Source: Anaerosolibacter carboniphilus
GTDB lineage: Bacteria; Bacillota; Clostridia; Peptostreptococcales; Thermotaleaceae
DNA: 64,000 nt
Direction: 5' to 3'
Assembly (NCBI RefSeq): GCF_014205875.1
Contig: NZ_JACHEN010000007.1
Coordinates: 1-64,000, forward strand
Below are positions 8,440 through 17,749 of this stretch, piece after piece. Positions within the stretch are counted from its first letter, which is position 1; each line of letters starts with the position of its first letter. A program made the translations under genes and the position numbers. The notes under the pieces are model-generated. The model was not told the origin of the DNA. It did no database searches and saw nothing but the letters and a program-made list of their open reading frames with translations.

Positions 8440-9840
8440 ATGAACAGAAAATTTTCCGAGGAATTATTTCTTACGAACGAGACTGGCCGCAAACTATATC
8501 ATACTATTGCTAAGCAAATGCCTATTATTGACTATCACTGCCATTTACAGCCCAAAGAAATCTGGGAAAACAAAGAATTTGAAGATATAGGCGAAATGTG
8601 GCTTGCCGGCGACCATTACAAATGGCGGGCCATGCGTACCTTTGGCATTGACGAAAGATATATAACTGGTGATGCAAGCTATTATGAAAAATATATGGCT
8701 TTTGCGAAGATATTTCCACAGCTCATAGGGAATCCTCTTTACATTTGGTGCGCTCTGGAATTAAAACGCTTTTTCGATATCGATGAACCTCTAAGTGAAG
8801 CGAATGCCGATGAAATTTATAATCGGACAAAGATACTGATTCGCCAAAAGGGAATGACACCTCGATGGTGCATGGAGGTGTCGAAGGTGGAGCTCGTCAG
8901 CACGACGGAAGATCCTATCGATACTTTAGAATACCACAAAAAGCTGCAGGCCGATGACACAATGAAAGTAAAGGTGTTGTCTGCATTCCGTCCTGACAAA
9001 GCTATGTTTAGTGAAAAAGCTGACTTTTCTAGCTATATTGCTAAGCTTAGCAATGCTGCCCAGGAAGACATTCATAGTTTTGAAAGTTTGCTTTCCGCAT
9101 TGGAAAAACGCTTAAAATTCTTTAAGTGTATAGGAACAAATATTAGTGACAATGGTATTCCTGACTTTACATGGGCAGATTATACCTTAGAAGAGATTGA
9201 GGCTATTTTTGCTAAGGCACTTGAAGGAGAAAGGCTCAGCTCACAGGAGATAAATCAATACCGCTCGGCTTTTCTATTTGAGATGGGACGCATGTATAAA
9301 CGCAATGGATTTGTCATGCAGCTCCATGTAGGAACTTATCTTGATGCAAATACCAGTAAAGTGGCTGCAATAGGCCAATCGACTGGCTTTGATTGCACCG
9401 ATGATAATACCAGTGTAAAGAGCATTGGCATTTTGCTCGATCACCTAACATCCATTGATGAATTGCCAAAAACGATTTTGTATCCACTTGATAGTAGTAA
9501 GATTGAAAATTTTGCTATACTTGCTGCTGGCTTCTGTGAGGGGGGAACCCGTGCCAAAGTGCAACTGGGTGCACCTTGGTGGTTTAATGACCAGGTATAT
9601 GGTATTGAGCGTCAATTTGCTGCTGCAGCAAACCTCTATCCAATCAGCTTATCAGTAGGTATGCTTACTGATAGCCGCAGTTTTTTAAGCTATCCGCGTC
9701 ATGAACTTTACCGTCGTGTATTATGTAATTACCTTGGAAGCCTTGTAGAGCGCGGAGAATATTTCTCAGGCGAAGAGGAATTGAAAAGTATTGTTGAGAA
9801 TGTTTGCTATTACAATGTGAAGGATTTTTTCGGTTTTTAG
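8440..9840 (+). CDS. uxaC: Uronate isomerase (UxaC family)
   Basis: 466 residues, the usual UxaC length. The metal-binding motif IIDYHCHL (His33, His35) opens an amidohydrolase-type barrel, and LHVGTYLDANT, PWWFNDQVYGIERQ and MLTDSRSFLSYPRHEL match the family. It interconverts D-glucuronate/D-fructuronate or D-galacturonate/D-tagaturonate. ATG 8440 is preferred over the GTG at 8431, which overlaps the AGGGGTG ribosome-binding site. It is the last gene before a hairpin at 9866 and strongly supports a uronic-acid pathway. Confidence 0.9.
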   Translation: MNRKFSEELFLTNETGRKLYHTIAKQMPIIDYHCHLQPKEIWENKEFEDIGEMWLAGDHYKWRAMRTFGIDERYITGDASYYEKYMAFAKIFPQLIGNPLYIWCALELKRFFDIDEPLSEANADEIYNRTKILIRQKGMTPRWCMEVSKVELVSTTEDPIDTLEYHKKLQADDTMKVKVLSAFRPDKAMFSEKADFSSYIAKLSNAAQEDIHSFESLLSALEKRLKFFKCIGTNISDNGIPDFTWADYTLEEIEAIFAKALEGERLSSQEINQYRSAFLFEMGRMYKRNGFVMQLHVGTYLDANTSKVAAIGQSTGFDCTDDNTSVKSIGILLDHLTSIDELPKTILYPLDSSKIENFAILAAGFCEGGTRAKVQLGAPWWFNDQVYGIERQFAAAANLYPISLSVGMLTDSRSFLSYPRHELYRRVLCNYLGSLVERGEYFSGEEELKSIVENVCYYNVKDFFGF

Positions 9841-9865
9841 AATCAGAGTAAGGACAAAAGATAAA

Positions 9866-9889
9866 GGCCGTCTACCCAAATAGGCGGCC
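9866..9889. terminator. Hairpin after the uronate operon
   Basis: GGCCGTCTA (9866-9874) pairs with TAGGCGGCC (9881-9889) with one G-T pair. The downstream run is AAAATTAT, so T-tail support is poor. It may end or attenuate the operon before the enolase-superfamily genes. Confidence 0.45.
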
Positions 9890-9971
9890 AAAATTATAAA
9901 TATATGGCGAGTTGATTGAGTAACTGAAATTATTCCATTTAAAATAATATAGCGTTCAATAGGAGGTACTT

Positions 9972-11090
9972 ATGAAAATAACGAAGTTTGAAACATGGTG
10001 GGTAAAACGAGATAAATGTTTTTTTGATGAAAAACGGCAGGGTAAAAGTAACATGCCGTGGGATGTTGTTGTAATAAAGATTACGACAGACACTGGTATA
10101 GAAGGAATCGCTGCGGCTATGGCTGCAAGATCGGGAGCGGTGACCGAGGCATATTTACAAGACAATATCGCACCAATACTGATGGGAAGAGACCCTTATG
10201 ATCGAGAAGCCATATGGCAAGAACTATGGAATATTGACAGACACTTGTGCTTCTTTCCTGTATATCTGACAGGGCCTGTGGATGTGGCTTTATGGGATAT
10301 CGCTGCAAAAGCAGCAGGGTTACCGCTATATAAATATTTAGGAGCTTATAGAAACAAGCTGCCAGTATATGCAAGTGGTCTTTTTCATGACACAGTAGAA
10401 GAATACGTGGAAGAAGCTTTATACTATAAATCTAAAGGAATTAAAGCGTACAAAGCACATCCACCAGGACCGGTGCAGAGGGATATGGAGATTCACCAAG
10501 CATTGCGGGATGCGGTGGGGGATGATTTTATCTTGTTGAGCGACCCCGTAGCGGAGTACAGCATAGATGAAGCAATAAAGGTAGCAAGGCAGCTAGAGAA
10601 GTTAAACTATTTGTGGCTGGAAGAACCTTTTAGAGATTTTGAGTTATATAAATATAAAGAACTATGTAGAACCGTGGACATACCTATTGCAGCTACGGAG
10701 ACCACAAGAGGCTGTCATTGGGGTGTTGCACAGTCTATTGCACAAAATGCTGCAGATATCGTAAGGGCGGATGTATCCTGGAAGAATGGGATTACTGGAA
10801 CATTAAAGATTGCTCATCTTGCAGAGGCATTCGGTCTAAGATGTGAGATACATACTACAACGATGAACTATATGGATTTAGTGAATTTGCATGTATCATG
10901 TGCCATTAGAAATTGCGATTATTTTGAGTATTTTGTCCCTGAAGACAATTTCCAATTTCCTATGAAGGGGAAGCTGCCGATAGATGAGGAAGGAATGATT
11001 ATAGTTCCTGAGGAGCCAGGTGTAGGAGGAGAGTTGGATTGGGAGCTGATTGAAAGACAATGTGTATCCTATAAGAAATTAGAAGTATAG
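9972..11090 (+). CDS. Enolase-superfamily acid-sugar dehydratase, Lys-x-His variant
   Basis: 372 residues with N-terminal capping domain and barrel. Barrel motifs are KAYKAHPPG (Lys161, His163), LLSDPV (metal ligand Asp191), WLEEPF (Glu217/218), AATE (Glu243) and EIHTTT (His294). Where mandelate racemase has Lys-x-Lys, this protein has Lys-x-His, so its base chemistry resembles dehydratases that use histidine on the second strand. It probably dehydrates a specific aldonate or aldarate. The site AGGAGG precedes ATG. Its position next to the uronate operon and a second paralogue suggests a shared regulon. Confidence 0.82.
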   Translation: MKITKFETWWVKRDKCFFDEKRQGKSNMPWDVVVIKITTDTGIEGIAAAMAARSGAVTEAYLQDNIAPILMGRDPYDREAIWQELWNIDRHLCFFPVYLTGPVDVALWDIAAKAAGLPLYKYLGAYRNKLPVYASGLFHDTVEEYVEEALYYKSKGIKAYKAHPPGPVQRDMEIHQALRDAVGDDFILLSDPVAEYSIDEAIKVARQLEKLNYLWLEEPFRDFELYKYKELCRTVDIPIAATETTRGCHWGVAQSIAQNAADIVRADVSWKNGITGTLKIAHLAEAFGLRCEIHTTTMNYMDLVNLHVSCAIRNCDYFEYFVPEDNFQFPMKGKLPIDEEGMIIVPEEPGVGGELDWELIERQCVSYKKLEV

Positions 11091-11150
11091 TTGTATCTTT
11101 CAAATACATTATTGAGTTCCTTAAATTGAAAAATGAAAGAAGTGTTCACT

Positions 11151-12251
11151 ATGACTAGAATTAAAGATGTAAAAATTTATAAGGCGACTTCGCAAATATC
11201 GAAATCAATCGCAGATGCAACACACAGCATCTCTGAAATTGCTTTTTATGTTGTAGAGATTCTCACAAATAGAGGAACCAAAGGACAGGGATATTTACTG
11301 TCTTTTCATTATTCTCCTAGAGCAATAGAAGGAGCCTTAAGAGATTTAAAAACTTTTATATTAGAAAAACAGTATCATATTTACGAGACAGTTAAAATGA
11401 AAAAAGAATATGAAATAGAAACGGAATACTTCGGAAGTGTAGGAATTCAAAGATGGGCAGTATCAACCTTTAATATCGCAATGTGGGATGCATGGGGACA
11501 TGAACTTAATCAACCTATATGGAAGATTCTTGGTGGAAGTAATATTAAAATACCTGTATATGGAAGTGGTGGATGGTTATCTTATACAGATGAAGAATTG
11601 TTGGAGGAAGTGCTAGATTATAAAAAGCGTGGATTTTCAGCGGTGAAGATAAAAGTTGGTTCGAAGGATATTGAAAGAGATATACAACGTATTGCAAAAG
11701 TAAGAGAAACAGTAGGAACAAATATAAAAATTATGATGGATGCGAATCAAGGAATGGATGTGCCTTCAGCCATTGAGCTTTCTAGACTGGCATCAGATAT
11801 GGGGATACATTGGTTTGAAGAACCAATTGCACACGATGACTTTTCTGGTTACGAAATTATTCGCAGCAAAACAAATGTTGCACTTGCTATGGGGGAAAGG
11901 GAATATGACTGTACTGCATTAAAAGAACTTATTAGAAGAAATGCTTTAGATTTATGGCAACCAGATATCATAAGAATAGGTGGAGTAGAAGAATGGAGAA
12001 ATTCAGCTGCCTTAGCGATTCTAAACAATATTCCAGTTCTGCCTCACTATTATAAGGACTATGATGTTCCATTACTTACTACAATTTCTAAGCCTTATGG
12101 AGCGGAATCCTTTGATTGGATTGATGAAATAATCGATAATCGTATGGTTATTGAAAATGGTTATGCATGCCAACGTCAAGGTAATGGTTGGGGCTTTAGG
12201 TTTAAAGAGAAGTTCTTAAATGAGGTGAATCTGGAATACCTGACAAAATAA
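11151..12251 (+). CDS. Enolase-superfamily mandelate-racemase-type sugar-acid dehydratase
   Basis: 366 residues from ATG 11151, the start that best fits the family N terminus; an in-frame ATG at 11133 is possible and neither has a strong ribosome-binding site. All mandelate-racemase-type residues are present in order: Lys166 and Lys168 (AVKIKVG), Asp197 and Asn199 (MMDANQ), Glu223, Glu249 (GERE), Asp272 (QPDIIRIGG) and His299 (LPHYY). This Lys/His-Asp pair suits a racemase or dehydratase on an acid sugar. It ends at a strong terminator. Substrate unknown. Confidence 0.85.
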   Translation: MTRIKDVKIYKATSQISKSIADATHSISEIAFYVVEILTNRGTKGQGYLLSFHYSPRAIEGALRDLKTFILEKQYHIYETVKMKKEYEIETEYFGSVGIQRWAVSTFNIAMWDAWGHELNQPIWKILGGSNIKIPVYGSGGWLSYTDEELLEEVLDYKKRGFSAVKIKVGSKDIERDIQRIAKVRETVGTNIKIMMDANQGMDVPSAIELSRLASDMGIHWFEEPIAHDDFSGYEIIRSKTNVALAMGEREYDCTALKELIRRNALDLWQPDIIRIGGVEEWRNSAALAILNNIPVLPHYYKDYDVPLLTTISKPYGAESFDWIDEIIDNRMVIENGYACQRQGNGWGFRFKEKFLNEVNLEYLTK

Positions 12252-12263
12252 TATTAGCGTTGG

Positions 12264-12298
12264 AAAGCCACAATTTGTAACAAGCGAATTGTGGCTTT
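12264..12298 (+). terminator. Rho-independent terminator after the second enolase-family gene
   Basis: AAAGCCACAATT (12264-12275) and AATTGTGGCTTT (12287-12298) are perfectly complementary and end in TTTT, separating the sugar-acid region from the TetR/phosphotransferase locus. Confidence 0.85.
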
Positions 12299-12434
12299 TC
12301 TATTGGCAAAATGCTTTTCCCTTTTTCGTTGAAGTATAGACGAGGTCATGGAACTGCTCAAACGGTTTCGTCAAAAAGATTATGTATTGAAGAAGTGAAT
12401 AAAAGCCGAAATAGAGGTAAAAATATTGATAGTT

Positions 12435-12489
12435 ATTGACCGAATCGGTTAATTGTGCTATTCTATTATCATTAACCGATTCGGTTAAT
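12435..12489 (+). promoter_or_regulatory. TetR promoter with two flanking operators
   Basis: A perfect 19-bp palindrome ATTAACCGATTCGGTTAAT lies at 12471-12489. A second copy with core ACCGAATCGGT lies at 12435-12453. A promoter fits between and over them: TTGACC (12436-12441) inside operator 1 and TATTCT (12459-12464) after 17 bases. Operator 2 covers the transcribed start. This layout predicts tight autorepression by the TetR protein encoded next. Confidence 0.75.
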
Positions 12490-12510
12490 GATATTTGGGA
12501 GGTGAGCCCT

Positions 12511-13131
12511 TTGGAGAAATTTTTAAGTTTATCCGTGGAAAAACAAAATATAATTATTGATGGTGCCCTTACATGCTTTGGCATGAACGGTTACAAAAAA
12601 GCATCTATGAGTGATATCGCTACTGCGGCTGGGGTTTCAAAAGCATTGATATTTCATTACTTCGGCACAAAAAAAGCCTTATATTTATATTTAATTGAAT
12701 TATGCGGCAATATTCTTACGAAAGAAATCAATGAAAAGTTTGATAACAGTGTTACTGATTTCTTTGACAGAATTAAGCTTTTGACTGATATTAAAATTTC
12801 GGTTATGAAAAAACACCCTGCAATGCTTTCTTTTTTAAACAGTGTGTATTTTGAAAAGGAGGACGAAGTAAAAGATGATATAAAAGCTATTCTGGCAAAT
12901 GGCAAAGGTGAAAATATCAGAAGCAAAATTACTTTTGATTGTATGGATACTTCAAAATTTAAAGATGACATTGATCCAACACTTGTAATGAAAATAATTA
13001 CCTGGCTTACCGAAGGGTATATAAGCAAACTGACGGGAAAAACAGCGTTTGATTTTGATGCCTTATCCAAAGAATTTGATGAATGTATCAATCTGTTTAA
13101 AAAGAATTTTTACAAGGAGAAATATTTATAA
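12511..13131 (+). CDS. TetR/AcrR-family transcriptional repressor
   Basis: 206 residues from TTG 12511, preceded by GGGAGGTG at 12497-12504. Upstream in-frame codons run through the operators and cannot be coding. The N-terminal HTH is SMSDIATAAGVSKALIFHYFGTKKALYLYL; the remainder is the variable ligand-binding domain. It lies 62 bases before the rifamycin-phosphotransferase-like gene on the same strand, so it probably controls itself and that gene. The inducer may be an antibiotic or another hydrophobic compound; this is inference. Confidence 0.9.
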   Translation: MEKFLSLSVEKQNIIIDGALTCFGMNGYKKASMSDIATAAGVSKALIFHYFGTKKALYLYLIELCGNILTKEINEKFDNSVTDFFDRIKLLTDIKISVMKKHPAMLSFLNSVYFEKEDEVKDDIKAILANGKGENIRSKITFDCMDTSKFKDDIDPTLVMKIITWLTEGYISKLTGKTAFDFDALSKEFDECINLFKKNFYKEKYL

Positions 13132-13193
13132 CATAATGTTGATTTGCCCAAAACTGCTTTTTATCAATAAAAATAATAGAAAGGAGAATCGGT

Positions 13194-15836
13194 ATGAATT
13201 CATATGTGCTTGGCTTTCAGGAAATCGATAAAACAAAGCTTGCGATGGTCGGGGGCAAAGGTGCCAATCTGGGGGAACTATCCAGAATTGATGGAATAAG
13301 AGTGCCGGAGGGCTTCTGCGTCACTACCGAAGCATATAAAAGAATCATCGGACAAACACCAGAGTTTAATGCTCTGCTGGAGCAGCTATCCCTCTTAAAG
13401 GCAGAGGACAGGGAAAGAGTTCGTGAAATTAGCGGTAAGATACGCAGCGTCATCGAAGGGACAGCAATTGCTAAGGATATGGAAGAAGCAGTTACCCGTC
13501 ATCTTACAAAGCTGGGAGATAAAAATGCCTATGCTGTGCGTTCCAGTGCTACGGCGGAGGATCTGCCCACGGCATCCTTTGCGGGACAGCAGGACACGTA
13601 TTTGAACATTATAGGAAAGGAAGCCATACTGAAACACATTAGCAAGTGCTGGGCATCACTTTTTACCGATCGTGCCGTAACCTATCGTATTCAAAATGGA
13701 TTCGACCACAATAAGGTCCATCTGTCGGTAGTCGTCCAGAAAATGGTTTTCCCAGAAGCGGCAGGAATTATGTTTACAGCTGACCCGATCACATCGAATA
13801 GAAAGGTTGTGTCCATCGATGCCAGCTTCGGTCTGGGTGAAGCATTGGTTTCCGGGCTGGTGGATGCTGATATTTATAAAGTACAGGAGGGTAGAATTGT
13901 CGATAAGAAGATATCGACGAAAAAACTGGCTATTTATGCATTGAAAGAAGGGGGCACGAAGGAACATCATCTAGGGCCCGACCAACAGAATAAGCAAACG
14001 CTAACGGACGAGCAGATTTTGCAGCTTGAGAAAACAGGCAGAAGAATTGAGGCGTATTTTGGCCGCCCTCAGGACATCGAATGGTGTCTTTATGAAGGTA
14101 AATTCTATATCGTTCAGAGTCGTCCCATTACTACCTTGTATCCTCTGCCAGAAGTGAAGGATGGGAAAAATCATGTCTATATGTCCCTCGGTCATCAGCA
14201 GATGATGACGGATGTCATGAAGCCGTTAGGACTGTCCCTTTTCCCGATTTGGCTTAAGAAGATTACAAGTGCTCCCATGGTGGAGGCCGGCGGGCGGATG
14301 TATATGGACGTCTCCTATGAGCTTGCTTCGCCCACAGCATCAAAGATTTTTGTCAAGAGCGGTCTCGGTTCGATAGACATCTTGATACAGAAAGCACTCA
14401 CCAATGTCCTGAAAAGGAAGAACTATATTAAAACACTGGTCCGCGGAAAGACGTCAATGGGCCTAAGCGGCGGCTCGATGGGACAGGTGGTTTCCGGCTT
14501 CATGCAAGCGAGAAAAATCGAACGGGAGAATGATGCCGGTCTCCTACACAAAGTTTTTGCCAAGCATGATGTGCAAGTTCGTGACCTGGAGCAAAGGATC
14601 AACGGCAAAACGGGAATCGACCTGTTCGATTTTATTCTGCAGGATATGGATGAAGCCTATAAGTCTATCGTTTTGGACAACTACGGCGTGGGCATTGTCG
14701 GTGTATTTGCTCCCAACTGGCTTAAGAAAAACATGAAGAAATGGCTGGATGAAGAGGACGTTACCGATATCCTTACGCAATCGCTCAGCAACAATGTCAC
14801 CGCAGAAATGGGGCTTGAGCTTTTGGATGTGGCGGACGTGGTCCGACAATATCCGGCGGTACTTGAATATTTTCAGCATGCCGACGATGAGGCCTTTTTT
14901 GAGGAACTGGGGAAGCTTGAGGGCGGCAAAGCTGTCAGCGATTCCATCCGGAGCTATCTGAGGAAAAACGGAGGGCGTTGCCCCGGGGAAATCGATATAA
15001 CGAGGCCGCGATGGGCTGAGAAGCCGACGATGCTGATTCCTCTGATTCTCAATAACATCAAGAATTTCGAGCCGGGTTCCCATAACGTTATATTTGAGCA
15101 GAAGCAGCGAGAAGCGGAGCAAAAGGAACAAGAGCTGGTCAAAAAATTGCAGAAGCTGCCCGGCGGCAGGCAGAAGGCGGAAAAGACAAAAAAGAAGATC
15201 AGCGTTATGCGAAATTTCATCGGTTTCAGGGAATACCCCAAGTATGCGATGATGCAACGTTTCTTGGTTTATAAGCAGGCTTTAAAGAAAGAGGCCGCCC
15301 TGCTAGTACAAAAAGGACTGATCTGGGAGCAGGAGGATATCTATTATCTCACCTTTGAGGAACTGCGGGAGGTTATCCGTACGAACCAGCTGGATTACAG
15401 CATCATCACGAAGCGAAAGGCGGATTACGAGGTCTATGAGAAATTGACGCCGCCTCGTGTAATGACATCCAATGGTGAAATCATCACCAGTGAGTATGAC
15501 ACCAGCAATATCCCTCAAGGTGCTTTGATGGGGGTCCCTGTTTCATCAGGTATCATTGAAGGGCGGGCGAGAATCGTTTTAAAACTGGAGAATGCCGACA
15601 TTGAAGAGGGTGATATACTGGTAACAGCCTTTACTGATCCCAGTTGGACGCCGCTATTTGTATCGATTAAAGGCCTGGTTACGGAAGTAGGCGGGATGAT
15701 GACCCATGGCGCTATTGTTGCAAGGGAATACGGTCTTCCCGCAGTAGTAAGCGTAGAAAATGCTACCAAGCTGATTAAAGATGGGCAAAAGATTCGGGTA
15801 AACGGAACAGCAGGATATGTGGAAATCCTAGAATAG
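13194..15836 (+). CDS. PEP-synthase-like phosphotransferase, rifamycin phosphotransferase (Rph) type
   Basis: 880 residues in three parts. Residues ~1-320 form an ATP-grasp domain (GGKGANLGEL, RSSATAEDLPTASFAGQQDTY, DIEWCLY, VQSRPITT). Residues ~330-760 form a long helical middle domain. Residues ~780-880 form a phosphohistidine swivel domain with His838 in GGMMTHGAIVARE. Size and order match rifamycin phosphotransferases, which use ATP to phosphorylate rifampicin; true PEP synthases have a different central region with PEP-binding motifs. The site AAAGGAGA precedes ATG. Base composition is richer in GC than nearby genes. The TetR gene upstream and MFS gene downstream fit a resistance role. 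Confidence 0.83.
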   Translation: MNSYVLGFQEIDKTKLAMVGGKGANLGELSRIDGIRVPEGFCVTTEAYKRIIGQTPEFNALLEQLSLLKAEDRERVREISGKIRSVIEGTAIAKDMEEAVTRHLTKLGDKNAYAVRSSATAEDLPTASFAGQQDTYLNIIGKEAILKHISKCWASLFTDRAVTYRIQNGFDHNKVHLSVVVQKMVFPEAAGIMFTADPITSNRKVVSIDASFGLGEALVSGLVDADIYKVQEGRIVDKKISTKKLAIYALKEGGTKEHHLGPDQQNKQTLTDEQILQLEKTGRRIEAYFGRPQDIEWCLYEGKFYIVQSRPITTLYPLPEVKDGKNHVYMSLGHQQMMTDVMKPLGLSLFPIWLKKITSAPMVEAGGRMYMDVSYELASPTASKIFVKSGLGSIDILIQKALTNVLKRKNYIKTLVRGKTSMGLSGGSMGQVVSGFMQARKIERENDAGLLHKVFAKHDVQVRDLEQRINGKTGIDLFDFILQDMDEAYKSIVLDNYGVGIVGVFAPNWLKKNMKKWLDEEDVTDILTQSLSNNVTAEMGLELLDVADVVRQYPAVLEYFQHADDEAFFEELGKLEGGKAVSDSIRSYLRKNGGRCPGEIDITRPRWAEKPTMLIPLILNNIKNFEPGSHNVIFEQKQREAEQKEQELVKKLQKLPGGRQKAEKTKKKISVMRNFIGFREYPKYAMMQRFLVYKQALKKEAALLVQKGLIWEQEDIYYLTFEELREVIRTNQLDYSIITKRKADYEVYEKLTPPRVMTSNGEIITSEYDTSNIPQGALMGVPVSSGIIEGRARIVLKLENADIEEGDILVTAFTDPSWTPLFVSIKGLVTEVGGMMTHGAIVAREYGLPAVVSVENATKLIKDGQKIRVNGTAGYVEILE

Positions 15837-15961
15837 TGAACATTGTTTTCCCTGTAAATGAAGAGATCAATAAGGTAAAATCATAAAGGAAACCCTTTCA
15901 GAGCCATTTTGGCATACAAAAAAGAACCAAGGCAATGGAATTATAGAAAGAGGTGACGTAG

Positions 15962-17221
15962 TTGGGGAAAAATGGTAATAAGATTGAAAATACAAATCTT
16001 ATGTTGTTCTTTCTTGGGAGGATGGTTTCTGATACGGGATCAAGCATCCAAATGGTGATTATGCCATTGTATATCATTGATGCCGGCGGTTCAGCGGCTA
16101 CCGTAGGATTGTTTACTTTCTTATATTTAATGCCAGCTCTCCTCGTCTATCCCTTTGCTGGAGTACTTGGGGATAGGCTGAACCGGAAGATAATTATGGT
16201 AGTAACTGATTTATCCAGTGCCGTGGTAATACTGGGCTTGGCTTTGGGTGCGTATACGAATAGAATGAATCTGACTTTGCTACTGTCAGTGCAGATCATT
16301 GTTTCTTTGCTATACGGTCTATTTGACCCGGCAACGAAAGGGATGCTGCCCCAGTTGGTAACGAAGGAAGAACTTACCCGGGCCAACTCCACCCTTGCAA
16401 CCCTCAGGATATTGGCCAATCTGTTAGGCCCTGTCATTGGTACTGCCCTCTATGCAAGCAAGGGTATTACAGTGGTGCTCTTTATTAACGGGATCTCATT
16501 TTTGCTGTCGGGGATCAGTGAGCTGCTGATAAGATATAAGTATGTTAAACGAGAGTCAGCCCAGGGTGTGTCTGGATTTGTTGAGGATTTGTCCAAGGGT
16601 GTCAGCGTTATGTTAGCGAATAAAGTAATCATTAAACTATGTGGTTTTTCACTGGCAACATTCGTTTTAATCCAACCAGTATATAGTACAGTGTTGCCGA
16701 TTTTTTTCAGAACACAGTTGGCGTACTCCGACACACAGTATGCCTATATGCAAATGGTAATCGTATTGGGAGCGTTGTTAGGAAGTATTCTGGTGGGGCT
16801 GCTGTTCGGCAAGGAAAAGAACGTGACAAAACCTCTGGTAATCGGCTGCAGCTTGCTCATGGGCACAATGCTGACGTTTTCGATTTTGCTGTTTCCCAAC
16901 ATTTTATCTTTCATAGGGAATGGCACGGTTTTGTATTTTGCATTGCTGATAGTAGTTCTTAGTCTATTAACTACAGCATTCATGTTTATCAATGTTCCAA
17001 TACAGACCCTTATTCAAAGGGCAACGCCCAACGAATACATGTCCCGTGTGTTTTCTATCGTTGGAATGATTACCAAAGGAGGCTTACCCCTTGGTGCCTT
17101 AGTATATGGAATTGTCCTAAGTGGTGTTGAGATGCATTGGGCTGTGCTGGCAGCTACTCTAATGATGATGCTAATTTCAGTTAAATTTTTTGTCTCATTT
17201 TTAAAAGCCCATGATCTTTAA
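15962..17221 (+). CDS. MFS efflux transporter
   Basis: 419 residues, about 12 membrane helices, TTG start after AGAGGTGA. MFS features include the N-terminal FLGRMVSDTGSSIQMVIMPLYI and the loop-2/3 motif AGVLGDRLNRKIIM (DRxxRK). It resembles the macrolide/enterobactin exporter branch of the superfamily. A 125-base gap after the phosphotransferase gene, on the same strand, leaves open whether it is cotranscribed. Drug or lipophilic compound export is likely. Confidence 0.88.
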   Translation: MGKNGNKIENTNLMLFFLGRMVSDTGSSIQMVIMPLYIIDAGGSAATVGLFTFLYLMPALLVYPFAGVLGDRLNRKIIMVVTDLSSAVVILGLALGAYTNRMNLTLLLSVQIIVSLLYGLFDPATKGMLPQLVTKEELTRANSTLATLRILANLLGPVIGTALYASKGITVVLFINGISFLLSGISELLIRYKYVKRESAQGVSGFVEDLSKGVSVMLANKVIIKLCGFSLATFVLIQPVYSTVLPIFFRTQLAYSDTQYAYMQMVIVLGALLGSILVGLLFGKEKNVTKPLVIGCSLLMGTMLTFSILLFPNILSFIGNGTVLYFALLIVVLSLLTTAFMFINVPIQTLIQRATPNEYMSRVFSIVGMITKGGLPLGALVYGIVLSGVEMHWAVLAATLMMMLISVKFFVSFLKAHDL

Positions 17222-17248
17222 TAAAAGGCTCCATTACACAGAATCATA

Positions 17249-17286
17249 GGGACAGGTATCTCGATTTAATTCGAGGTACCTGTCCC
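17249..17286. repeat. GGGACAGG...CCTGTCCC palindromic hairpin
   Basis: Arms 17249-17264 (GGGACAGGTATCTCGA) and 17271-17286 (TCGAGGTACCTGTCCC) pair over 16 positions with one G-T. Related GGGACAG/GGACAG hairpins occur at 2646-2672 and 34225-34249, so this is a small REP-like family. No strong T-tail follows. The gene-free stretch 17287-17670 otherwise holds only the short remnant at 17384-17485. Confidence 0.6.
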
Positions 17287-17383
17287 TTGTAGCATATATA
17301 TTAATCCACTAGACGAAATTGAGGATATTGAGAAATATTTGTGAACAGGCTGGATGCATTAGCAAAATATATAGGATTCAGCA

Positions 17384-17485
17384 ATGGATATAGCCATAGT
17401 ACCGCCAGGGTTATCTGCTAAGGTTCAGATTAACTTTTATCAGAATACGGAGGACGCTGTGTTTAAGGTTTTTGGAGTGGAATAG
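17384..17485 (+). other. 33-codon open frame, probably a gene remnant
   Basis: An ATG opens a 33-residue frame (MDIAIVPPGLSAKVQIN... FKVFGVE) in an otherwise stop-rich region. There is no ribosome-binding site and an in-frame stop lies just upstream. It reads like the C-terminal end of a larger protein that has decayed. Family not recognised. Confidence 0.3.
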
Positions 17486-17670
17486 GTAGGTAATGTTCGG
17501 CGTAGATCGGACTGTTTTGTATATTATTAATTATGAAATTTAAATATTTGATTTAGACAGATAGCTTTCCAAATCTTTAGAATAACGATCGGCATAACAA
17601 ATGTGTGCTAGTATTATTTTAGACTTAAGTGAGTATTGAAGTGTGCTTTATAATATTTTTTCTTGCCATA

Positions 17671-17719
17671 AAAAACAGCTTTCTATGATAATTTGATTTT
17701 CTCATAGAAAGCTGTTTTT
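17671..17719. terminator. Bidirectional terminator between the MFS and cupin genes
   Basis: A perfect 18-bp inverted repeat, AAAAACAGCTTTCTATGA (17671-17688) and its complement (17702-17719), with T-runs on both strands. It is well placed to end the minus-strand cupin gene. Confidence 0.85.
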
Positions 17720-17749
17720 ACAGGCTTTTTTCACAGTTACTTTTGATAT

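Noticed and set aside
12436..12510. 25 extra N-terminal residues on the first TetR protein
   Set aside because: They would be encoded by the promoter and palindromic operators; TTG 12511 has GGGAGGTG in front.
13194..15836. Phosphoenolpyruvate synthase (ppsA) for gluconeogenesis
   Set aside because: The order ATP-grasp, long helical domain, C-terminal phosphohistidine domain matches Rph-type enzymes; PEP synthase has its PEP/pyruvate barrel at the C terminus.
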